Positions 18,656 to 25,903 of a stretch of 64,000 nt of DNA are shown piece by piece (the first letter of the stretch is position 1; every line of letters starts with the position of its first letter). Position numbers and translations under genes: made by a program. Origin of the DNA: Halomonas sp. (lineage in GTDB: Bacteria > Pseudomonadota > Gammaproteobacteria > Pseudomonadales > Halomonadaceae); assembly GCF_029263665.1 (NCBI RefSeq), contig NZ_JAJUFQ010000007.1:1-64000 (forward strand), written 5' to 3'. The notes under the pieces are model-generated. The model was not told the origin of the DNA. It was given only the letters and a program-made list of their open reading frames with translations, and did no database searches.

Positions 18656-18688
18656 GTAAACGTTTACTCTTCAATAGTAAACGTTTAC
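18656..18688 (-). promoter_or_regulatory. Two tandem LacI/GalR-type operators upstream of thuA-like gene
   Basis: The perfect 12-bp palindrome GTAAACGTTTAC occurs at 18656-18667 and again at 18677-18688; the second is flanked by A and T, extending its symmetry to 14 bp. Centres are 21 bp apart, two helical turns, so both sites face the same side of DNA. The A-A-A-C-G-T-T-T core is typical of LacI/GalR-family operators. They sit in the only upstream region of the ThuA-Gfo/Idh pair. The LacI regulator at 22416-23387 is a candidate binder, but I see no such site next to its own gene. Confidence 0.8.
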
Positions 18689-18783
18689 TTTCGTCTTACT
18701 CCAAGCACAATACTGCCAGGAGACTATTTCTCTTCTCTTTCTTCATTGATTCGCACTGCACCATTGGAAAGCGCCGTGAAATC

Positions 18784-19566
18784 TCAATCTGCCAGGTTAT
18801 CCGGGAGAAAGAAGGCTGAAGGTGGCACACCAAATTGACGCTTGAAAGCTGCCGCAAAGGCACTCTGGCTGTCGTATCCGTGCTGAAGAGCCACTTCCAG
18901 AACGGGGCGGCCCTGTGCCAGAAATTCCAGTGAATTCAACAAGCGGGCCTGCTGTCGCCAGCGGCCAAATGTCACTCCAGTGCTGTGCAGGAAACGGCGG
19001 TGAAAAGTCTTGCTGCTCATGGCGAGCTGTTGAGCCCACTCATCTGCCGTCATGCTGATCGCGGGCTGCTGGCTCAGTGTCAGGCAAACAGAGGCAATAC
19101 GCGCATCATCAGGCCATGGGAGATGAAAGGACTGCACTTGCACAGCGCCTAGTTCATCAAGAATCAAGCGCATTAGACGCCCGTCGCGACTATCACTGGA
19201 ATATCCTCCAGTTACTTGAGTAGCGGCCAGGATCAGCTCGCGCAACAGAGGAGAAACGCTGATAACGCAGTTGTCCTGAGGAAGGCCAACGACGGCATCA
19301 GGATTGACGAACAGGCTTCGCACCCGCGTGACACCACGCATGCGCAACGAATGCTCAATGCCTGCATGCACCCAGACACCATGCGAGGGGGGTGTGATCC
19401 AGCGTCCTGCCGGTGTCTCGACCACCAGCACTCCCTCTATGGCATAGACCAGCTGTGCACGCGGATGACGGTGAGGCTTGACGATATGACCACTGGGATA
19501 GTCGACAGAGACGCCAGTAACCGGCGTCTCCAGCGAGTCGTAGTCAGGCTGACAGATGTCGACCAT
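18784..19566 (-). CDS. AraC-family transcriptional regulator with cupin sensor domain
   Basis: A 260-residue regulator. The N-terminal half is a cupin-like sensor (HIVKPHRHPRAQLVYA, then TPAGRWITPPSHGVWV). The C-terminal part, about residues 160-260, holds two HTH motifs: SMTADEWAQQLAMSSKTFHR then LEVALQHGYDSQSAFAAAFK, followed by FGVPPSAF. I prefer the ATG at 19566 to the GTG at 19593: the GTG lies among the 11-bp direct repeats that look like its own binding site. It is divergent from leuA and upstream of the ThuA pair in the same direction, separated from it by 178 bp with LacI-type operators. The effector is unknown. Confidence 0.9.
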   Translation of the reverse strand: MVDICQPDYDSLETPVTGVSVDYPSGHIVKPHRHPRAQLVYAIEGVLVVETPAGRWITPPSHGVWVHAGIEHSLRMRGVTRVRSLFVNPDAVVGLPQDNCVISVSPLLRELILAATQVTGGYSSDSRDGRLMRLILDELGAVQVQSFHLPWPDDARIASVCLTLSQQPAISMTADEWAQQLAMSSKTFHRRFLHSTGVTFGRWRQQARLLNSLEFLAQGRPVLEVALQHGYDSQSAFAAAFKRQFGVPPSAFFLPDNLAD

Positions 19567-19579
19567 ATCTTGTCCACAA

Positions 19580-19611
19580 AATGACCATTTCACGATAATG
19601 AATGACCATTT
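19580..19611. promoter_or_regulatory. 11-bp direct repeats in front of the AraC gene, likely AraC-type binding site
   Basis: AATGACCATTT is present at 19580-19590 and again at 19601-19611, an exact direct repeat with 21-bp spacing, i.e. two helical turns. This is the usual layout for the two half-sites of an AraC-family dimer. It begins 14 bases upstream of the ATG of the AraC gene and could serve autoregulation, the divergent leuA, or both. Confidence 0.65.
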
Positions 19612-19836
19612 AACGCGATATCAACCAGGAAATAGAAGTTTATGCTGACTGGCACCTCTCATGGAGTCTTCAGACGTATGTGCAGCCATTCCTTGCCATC
19701 ACTATCCCTGGCCCAGCGCCGGGGACTGCCGCCAAGTGAATATTGGTCGATTTCCCCCTGTCCCCGGCCTCGAACGACCTGCTCCAGCAGGTAGGGGAAA
19801 TCGTCGACTTTCCTTTATCCGTTCGAGATCATCACT

Positions 19837-21558
19837 ATGCTCCAACATCCTGAGCACAAATACCGCCCCTTCCCAAACGTAGATTTGCCATCTCGTCGCT
19901 GGCCCTCGCGCACTATTACCCACGCTCCTGTCTGGCTCTCCACCGACCTGCGAGATGGCAACCAGGCGTTGTTCGAGCCGATGAGCGTCGAACGTAAGCT
20001 GTACCTGTTCAACGAGTTAGTGCGTCTGGGCTTCAAGGAGATAGAAGTCGGCTTTCCTGCCGCCTCACGTACCGACCATGACATGGTCCGTCGGCTCATC
20101 GATGAGCAGCTCATCCCCGCGGATGTCACCCCGATGGTGATGACCCAGATGCGTGCCGACCTGATGGAACAAACCGTACACAGCGTCGCAGGAGCAAAAC
20201 GCGTCATTATCCATTTATACAACGCCATCGCTCCCGTGTGGCGGCGTGTCGTCTTTGGATTATCGGTCTCAGAAGTCGAACACCTGGTAGCCCATCACGT
20301 ACAACTGCTTCGTCAGGAAATCGAACATCACCCTGAAACTGAATGGGTACTGCAGTATTCACCTGAAACGTTCTGCATGGCAGAGCTGGAGGTTTCTCTG
20401 CGCATCTGCAACACGGCCATTCGCTGCTGGGAGGCAGGACCAGGACGTCCGATCATCATCAACCTGCCCACGACAGTGGAAGTTTCCACAGCCAACGTTT
20501 TCGCCGATCAGATCGAGTGGATGAGCGAACGTCTTGAGCGCCGCGAACATGTGGTGCTTTCCGTACACCCTCATAACGATCGTGGCACAGGTGTCGCATG
20601 TGCCGAACAGGCCCTGCTGGCTGGAGCCCAACGGGTCGAAGGTTGCCTGTTCGGCAATGGTGAGCGCAGCGGCAACCTCGATCTGGTGACATTGGCCCTC
20701 AACCTTTATACCCAAGGCATCCACCCAGGGCTGGACTTCTCCGACATCTCGGCAGTGGCTCGTATCGCGGAGAAATGCACGGCCTTACCCATACATCCTC
20801 GCCATCCATATGTCGGTGATCTGGTCTTCACTGCTTTTTCGGGTTCGCATCAGGATGCCATTGCAAAAGGCTTGGCAGCCCAGGATGCCGAAGGCATCTG
20901 GGAAGTCCCCTATCTGCCCATTGACCCTCATGATCTGGGACGTACCTACGACGGTATCGTGCGGGTCAACAGCCAATCGGGAAAAGGCGGGATTGCCTTC
21001 CTGTTGCAGCGTGATCATGGCATGAAGATACCCAGGCGCATGCAGGTCGAGTTCAGTGCCATCGTTCAGAAACAGGCCGACTCCAATGAAACAGAACTGA
21101 GTAGCCAGGATATTTGGGAGCTGTTCGATACCACCTATCTGGCACCGGCACGGATAGGAGGTGTACTGGCCTACCTTGGTCACCGCCTGCATGATACCGA
21201 CGAGGGGCATGGTATCGACATCGACATTGAGCTTGCCGACGGTACTCGCCTGCGATTGTCCGGAACAGGCAATGGCCCGATTGATGCTACGGTCGCGGCG
21301 CTGGGCATGCCGCTGCGTATCGACAGCTATGAAGAACGTAGCCTGGAGAGTGGTGCTGACGCTTCCGCTCTGGCTATCGTGGAAGGTAGCTGGTCAGGCA
21401 TACCGGGGTCGCACTTCGGTGCCGGCCACCACTCGAACATCACCATTGCGTCGATACAGGCAGTCCTCAGTCTCGCAGCACGCTTCGTTCAGGCTTCAGG
21501 TAGCCAGCCCGTCATCTCATCGTCCGCCTTCAATTCACCGCCGCAGCATACTGCCTGA
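19837..21558 (+). CDS. leuA: 2-isopropylmalate synthase, type 2 (LeuA2)
   Basis: This enzyme makes 2-isopropylmalate from acetyl-CoA and 2-oxoisovalerate, the first committed step of leucine synthesis. The 573-residue length and N terminus (YRPFPNVDLPSRRW, STDLRDGNQALFEPMSVERK) mark the longer actinobacterial/Pseudomonas-type LeuA rather than the E. coli form. The HMGL-like TIM barrel has the metal motifs (LRDGNQ, SVHPHNDRGTG) and GNGERSGNLD. The C-terminal regulatory LeuA_dimer domain (about 440-560) has RLSGTGNGPIDATVAAL. No other leucine gene adjoins it. It is divergent from the AraC regulator over a 270-bp region; I see no leucine-rich leader peptide there. Confidence 0.93.
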   Translation: MLQHPEHKYRPFPNVDLPSRRWPSRTITHAPVWLSTDLRDGNQALFEPMSVERKLYLFNELVRLGFKEIEVGFPAASRTDHDMVRRLIDEQLIPADVTPMVMTQMRADLMEQTVHSVAGAKRVIIHLYNAIAPVWRRVVFGLSVSEVEHLVAHHVQLLRQEIEHHPETEWVLQYSPETFCMAELEVSLRICNTAIRCWEAGPGRPIIINLPTTVEVSTANVFADQIEWMSERLERREHVVLSVHPHNDRGTGVACAEQALLAGAQRVEGCLFGNGERSGNLDLVTLALNLYTQGIHPGLDFSDISAVARIAEKCTALPIHPRHPYVGDLVFTAFSGSHQDAIAKGLAAQDAEGIWEVPYLPIDPHDLGRTYDGIVRVNSQSGKGGIAFLLQRDHGMKIPRRMQVEFSAIVQKQADSNETELSSQDIWELFDTTYLAPARIGGVLAYLGHRLHDTDEGHGIDIDIELADGTRLRLSGTGNGPIDATVAALGMPLRIDSYEERSLESGADASALAIVEGSWSGIPGSHFGAGHHSNITIASIQAVLSLAARFVQASGSQPVISSSAFNSPPQHTA

Positions 21559-21570
21559 GGCCACGGTTCC

Positions 21571-22350
21571 TCAGTGTGGTGAGGCGACCAGCCCCACCAC
21601 ACTGACCAGAACCAGCACAGCACCGAGTACACGGAAGAACACTTCCGAACGTGCCCCCACCAGGTAGCGATGCACACGCTCGCCAAGCATGTGGCCGACC
21701 CAGGCACAGGGTAATAGCCACAGGTGATGGATCAACTGCAGGTCAACACCTGCAATGATGAATGACACCATCTTGATCACCACCAGGATGAACCACAGCA
21801 CAAACAAGGTGTCACGCAACTGGTGCTTGGCGACATGGGAAGCAAATACCGCCACGATCAGGGGAGCACCGATCAAGGAAGTCCCGCTGACGTATCCTCC
21901 CAACGCCAGAAGTACAACATCCACCACCTTGCTGTTGCTTCTAAAAGGACGATTCAACGCATAGCTGGCACCATAGATGATGACAATGGTGAAGATCACT
22001 GTCGTCATCAGCGATGCGGGGAGCGTCAGCAGTCCCACTACACCAATGATCTTGGGCACTATCATGATCGACAGCGCCTTGCCCAGATAACGCCAGTCGA
22101 TGTTACCATCGCGCGCGGTATCCCCCCCGGCAAGTTTTGCCTGACGATGGCCTTGCCAGGCGATCCAGCTGGAAAATATCAACAGATGGACAGCGATGAG
22201 AGGCAGGAAAATCAGAGGGCGGTTGACTACCAGCAACAAGAAAGGTAACGCCAGCACTGCACCACCGAACCCCAGGCTGGAGCGGACAAAACCACTCCAG
22301 CAGAAAATCAGGCCAATGAGTGCGTACTGATACCAAAACAGATCGGCCAT
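21571..22350 (-). CDS. TauE/SafE-family (sulfite/organosulfonate exporter-like) membrane protein
   Basis: A 259-residue polytopic membrane protein of the TauE/SafE (DUF81) family, thought to export sulfite, sulfoacetate or related anions. It has about eight hydrophobic segments, with the duplicated family pattern visible: GFVRSSLGFGGAVLALPFLL in the first half and LGGYVSGTSLIGAPLIVAVF in the second. The substrate is not evident. It follows the LacI gene by 65 bases on the same strand, so the two may be one transcript. It converges on leuA with only a 12-base gap. Confidence 0.9.
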   Translation of the reverse strand: MADLFWYQYALIGLIFCWSGFVRSSLGFGGAVLALPFLLLVVNRPLIFLPLIAVHLLIFSSWIAWQGHRQAKLAGGDTARDGNIDWRYLGKALSIMIVPKIIGVVGLLTLPASLMTTVIFTIVIIYGASYALNRPFRSNSKVVDVVLLALGGYVSGTSLIGAPLIVAVFASHVAKHQLRDTLFVLWFILVVIKMVSFIIAGVDLQLIHHLWLLPCAWVGHMLGERVHRYLVGARSEVFFRVLGAVLVLVSVVGLVASPH

Positions 22351-22415
22351 TCTTTCCTTCCTTGTGAGTCTGCAGAATCTCGCTAGTCAGCAACGCTTCA
22401 AGACAGCTTCAGCCA

Positions 22416-23387
22416 TCAGCCAGTCTCCCGTGGAACCAGCTCGACCGGGATCATCATATGACGTGGCGGCTCCCCTGCCAGCGCCTCCACCAACAGCGCC
22501 ACTGCTTCTCTGGCCAGCAGAGCAATATCCTGACGTACTGTGGTCAGTGACCCAGCCAGAGCGGGCAAGTCATCGAAACCGGTCACTGCCACCTGGTCGG
22601 GGACAACGATGCCATGATCCTCGAGTGCCGCCACTGCCCCAAGAGCCAGCTCATCTGTTTCACATACCAGGCCATCGAAATCCAACCCGTATCGCTTCAG
22701 GTGCCGGGCCAGCTCACGATAGGCATCCAGGGCAGATTCAATGGTGAAAGGCAGGCTGATGCTACGCTCAGCCAGTCCCGCATCCTGCATGACCTGCTGG
22801 TATCCTGCCAAACGGTGACGACAGTACGGCAGTTCCAGCTCACTACCAAGAAACACCAAACGCCGACGTCCTTTGTCGATCAGGTAACGGGTTGCCAGCT
22901 CGATACCATAACGATCATCCGGAGCCAGGGAGAACCCTTCCCCGGCACTCCCGACACGCACCCAGGGAATGCCTTTTTCCGTCAGAATGCGGGCCCGGGT
23001 GTCATCAGGAGATTCCCCCAGAAGAATTGCTGAGCCGGCCTGGTCGGACAGAGTCTCGAATTGGTCATGGGCAAAGAACATCGGCACCCGACCATGCTGA
23101 TGCAGCGCAAGAGTCAGATGCTGGTAAAGCAGGATGTAGTAGGGGCGCAGCTCAATTTCCTGGCGTCCAAGAGAGATCCCCACCACAGCCGCCTTACCGC
23201 TGATCAGCGCCCGTGCTGCGGCACTTGGCCGATATTCCAGTTCACGGCTTATCTTGAGAATGCGCTCGCGCAACGCTTCACCGATCCCTGGCTTGCCGTT
23301 CAGTGCGCGGCTCACAGAAGCGATCGACACCCCCGCACGACGGGCTATTTCGTGGATGGTGGAGGACTTGCGGGAGTCTCGGGTCAT
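22416..23387 (-). CDS. LacI/GalR-family transcriptional regulator
   Basis: A 323-residue regulator. The N-terminal HTH and hinge are clear (STIHEIARRAGVSIASVSRA, then LNGKPGIGEALRERI and YRPSAAARAL). The C-terminal periplasmic-binding-protein-like effector domain has AAVVGISLG, LIDKGRRRLVFLGSE and VAVTGFDDLPALAGSLTTVR with the family's C-terminal VPRETG. The effector is unknown. It may be cotranscribed with the TauE/SafE gene. It is the only LacI protein in the window, hence a candidate for the palindromes at 18656-18688, 3.7 kb away. A short 102-bp gap separates its start from the ssb stop. Confidence 0.93.
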   Translation of the reverse strand: MTRDSRKSSTIHEIARRAGVSIASVSRALNGKPGIGEALRERILKISRELEYRPSAAARALISGKAAVVGISLGRQEIELRPYYILLYQHLTLALHQHGRVPMFFAHDQFETLSDQAGSAILLGESPDDTRARILTEKGIPWVRVGSAGEGFSLAPDDRYGIELATRYLIDKGRRRLVFLGSELELPYCRHRLAGYQQVMQDAGLAERSISLPFTIESALDAYRELARHLKRYGLDFDGLVCETDELALGAVAALEDHGIVVPDQVAVTGFDDLPALAGSLTTVRQDIALLAREAVALLVEALAGEPPRHMMIPVELVPRETG

Positions 23388-23433
23388 ACTGATGTCTCAA
23401 TGGCGAAGGTTTCAGTGGCGAACCATCGCAAGA

Positions 23434-23454
23434 AGCCCCTGCAAAACAGGGGCT
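23434..23454 (-). terminator. Intrinsic terminator after ssb
   Basis: AGCCCCTG (23434-23441) and CAGGGGCT (23447-23454) form an 8-bp stem with a 5-nt loop, followed on the minus strand by TCTTG. It lies 36 bases past the ssb stop. The T-tract is short, so termination strength is uncertain. Confidence 0.65.
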
Positions 23455-23489
23455 CCTCGACGCACGGGCAGGTAGACAAACGCCTGTTC

Positions 23490-24152
23490 TTAGAACGGGA
23501 TCTCGTCATCAAAATCATCGAAGCTGCCGGGATCCGGAGCACCGAAACCGCCTTTCTGGCCGCCTGAACTGGGCTGCTGGGGCTGCTGGGGCTGTTGTGC
23601 CGGCTGGCCACCACCATAACCGCTACCTTGCTGACCGTTGAAGCCGCCTCCCTGCTGGCCGGCGAAGTTGGACTGCTGCTGTGGAGCCTGGGCCTGCTGA
23701 GGCGCAGCCGCGCCATAAGCCGCCTGCTGGCCACCGCCAAAGCCGTCGCCCTGCGGGGCGCCATAACCACCTTGCTGGCCACCACCGAATCCACCAGCCT
23801 GTTGGCCACCATCGCCACGCCCATCGAGCATCTGCATGTCGTTGGCGACGATCTCGGTGGAGTAACGATCCTGACCATTCTGATCCTGCCACTTGCGAGT
23901 CTGCAGGCGGCCTTCGATATACAGTTTGGCGCCCTTCTTGACGTATTGCTGGGCGATTTCAGCCAGCTTGTTGAACAGCACCACACGGTGCCACTCAGTC
24001 CGCTCCTGACGCTGCCCGCTCTGGCGGTCCATCCAGCTATCGGTCGTCGCCAGGTTGAGGTTGGCCACCGCGGTACCGGACGGAGTGAAACGGACCTCAG
24101 GATCCTGACCGAGGTTACCGATGAGGATGACCTTGTTGATGCCACGGGCCAT
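23490..24152 (-). CDS. ssb: Single-stranded DNA-binding protein SSB
   Basis: SSB coats single-stranded DNA during replication, recombination and repair. The N-terminal OB fold, about residues 1-110, starts [20 protein letters not shown] and has [16 protein letters not shown] and [12 protein letters not shown]. Residues about 115-205 are a long Gly/Gln/Pro-rich disordered linker with repeated GGQQ blocks. The C-terminal tip DFDDEIPF is the acidic peptide that recruits partner proteins. At 220 residues it is longer than E. coli SSB (178) because of the linker. It follows the MFS gene in the same direction, with uvrA divergent beyond that, an order also familiar from pseudomonads. Confidence 0.97.
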   Translation of the reverse strand: MARGINKVILIGNLGQDPEVRFTPSGTAVANLNLATTDSWMDRQSGQRQERTEWHRVVLFNKLAEIAQQYVKKGAKLYIEGRLQTRKWQDQNGQDRYSTEIVANDMQMLDGRGDGGQQAGGFGGGQQGGYGAPQGDGFGGGQQAAYGAAAPQQAQAPQQQSNFAGQQGGGFNGQQGSGYGGGQPAQQPQQPQQPSSGGQKGGFGAPDPGSFDDFDDEIPF

Positions 24153-24343
24153 GGTTGACTCCTTTAACTTGGGCTATGCAAACCAGGGCTATGCGAGCCC
24201 TTCAAAATTCAATGCGAAAGTTGATCCCGCTACTATACGCGAGATCCCGATATCACGCCGCAGTCATCAGCGTATCAGCATTGGCTGTAAGACAAGAGCA
24301 ACATGACATGCAAGACATTCATGCACTATCGGATCAACCTGAG

Positions 24344-25729
24344 TCAGGCGGCATGGCCTTCCTGATTCTCGGTCAAGCGTGCTAAAGCTTCACGATCAAG
24401 CATGGTGCGGTCAACCTTGAGATAAACCGTGCGTTCTTCCGGCACGACCATCACGTCTTCGACACCAGCCACTGCAGCAAAGCGCTCCATCAAACTATCG
24501 AGCGTATCACCTTGCTGCTCTGGCCCCAGCGCCACTACCTCACTGGAAAGATGTCTTGGTGGCGTCATACCGAGCATCAGCAGGAACCAGACGAACCCAA
24601 ATACGGCTGCACCTATGAATACCGCTGTCAGTCCATATTGCTGGGACAACCAGCCACCCAGTACGCCGCCCAGGAAGGCCCCCAGGAACTGGCTGGTGGA
24701 ATAGATGCCCATGGCGGTGCCCTTGGCCCCGGCAGGCGCCATCTTGCTGATCAATGACGGCAGCGTCGCCTCCAGCAGGTTGAAAGCCGTGAAAAAAGCA
24801 AACAGCCAGGCCATGAGAGCCACCAGTCCAGAACTGGCCAGTCCCAGCCCTATCAGGCTGAGAGTAATGACGGCAATGGCTCCCAGACACATCAGTTTCA
24901 TCTTGCGCCGCTTCTCGGCAACAATCACCAACGGCACCATGGCAATGAAGGACAGCCCCATCACACCGAGATAGACCAGGCCATGATGCGCCTCATCAAT
25001 GCCAGCATTGATCAATCGAAAAGGGACGGCAGTGAAGATTGCCATCAGGATCAGGTGCAGTCCAAAAATGGAAGCATCCAGACGCCATAGATCAAATCGT
25101 CCGAGAATGCTTTTGAGCTGGCTGCGATCCATACCGACATCCTGGTGTCCACGGCGCTGTGGTGCCCGAGGCACCAGCTTCCAGAGCACCAGTAGACCAA
25201 GTGCCGCAAGCCCTGCCGTCAACCAGAACACTCCGGAAAGGCCAAAGTGGGTACTGACAAATGGGCCAAGTACCATGGCCACACCGAAGGCAACACCGAT
25301 GGACAGTCCAATGGTAGCCATGGCGGCCGTTCGTACCTGCTCCCGGGTCTGATCAGCAAGCAGTGCCATGATGGCAGCCGCCACAGCACCACTTCCTTGA
25401 AGGCTGCGCCCGAGAATCAGTGTTGCAATGGAATCGGCTTCCGCAGCCACGATGCTGCCCAGCAGGAACAGCAGCAGACCGCCGGCAATGATCGGCTTGC
25501 GCCCGATGCGGTCGGACAGTAACCCGAAAGGAATTTGCAATACGGCCTGGGTCAGGCCATAGATACCTAGTGCCAGACCTACCAGCAGCGGGGTTGCACC
25601 AGCATAGTGATCTGCATTGAGTGCCAGAACAGGTAACACCATAAACAAGCCGAGCATGCGCGTGGCGTAAAGGCCGGCCAAGCCGACAATGGCCCGCCGC
25701 TCGGTGGCTAGAAGCAGTGCCTTGGACAT
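24344..25729 (-). CDS. MFS transporter with C-terminal YAM-like soluble domain (YajR-like)
   Basis: A 461-residue major facilitator protein with 12 predicted helices. The MFS motif A is clear in GLLSDRIGRKPIIAGG after helix 2, and PFGLLSD precedes it. The last about 70 residues leave the membrane and look like a small ferredoxin-like domain (DTLDSLMERFAAVAGV, VMVVPEERTVYLKV), matching the layout of E. coli YajR with its YAM domain. The exported substrate is unknown; drug-efflux is a common generic annotation. It lies between ssb and uvrA and is divergent from uvrA over 174 bp. A hydrophobic N terminus (IVGLAGLYATRMLGLFMVLP) is typical of the family. Confidence 0.88.
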   Translation of the reverse strand: MSKALLLATERRAIVGLAGLYATRMLGLFMVLPVLALNADHYAGATPLLVGLALGIYGLTQAVLQIPFGLLSDRIGRKPIIAGGLLLFLLGSIVAAEADSIATLILGRSLQGSGAVAAAIMALLADQTREQVRTAAMATIGLSIGVAFGVAMVLGPFVSTHFGLSGVFWLTAGLAALGLLVLWKLVPRAPQRRGHQDVGMDRSQLKSILGRFDLWRLDASIFGLHLILMAIFTAVPFRLINAGIDEAHHGLVYLGVMGLSFIAMVPLVIVAEKRRKMKLMCLGAIAVITLSLIGLGLASSGLVALMAWLFAFFTAFNLLEATLPSLISKMAPAGAKGTAMGIYSTSQFLGAFLGGVLGGWLSQQYGLTAVFIGAAVFGFVWFLLMLGMTPPRHLSSEVVALGPEQQGDTLDSLMERFAAVAGVEDVMVVPEERTVYLKVDRTMLDREALARLTENQEGHAA

Positions 25730-25843
25730 AAAAAACCTGGTGTTTGAAAAGAGGACATGAAGCCCGGAGACGGAGCGCGCATTCTACCGTTTTCGTGCCC
25801 AACCGTGAAATGCCGAATCACCTTGAATCAGGCGTCCTTTACT

Positions 25844-25873
25844 TTGCCGCAGCACTGCTTGACCCCCTATAAT
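25844..25873 (+). promoter_or_regulatory. Likely sigma70 promoter of uvrA
   Basis: TTGCCG (25844-25849) and a consensus TATAAT (25868-25873) are 18 bp apart, 31 bases before the uvrA ATG. No LexA-type CTGT-N8-ACAG palindrome is visible in the 174-bp divergent region. Confidence 0.6.
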
Positions 25874-25903
25874 TGATCTTTTTTCCGCGGCCGCGAGGTA
25901 GCA

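Noticed and set aside
19594..19836. Leucine attenuator leader peptide before leuA
   Set aside because: No short open frame with a leucine run and no terminator hairpin with T-tract was found.
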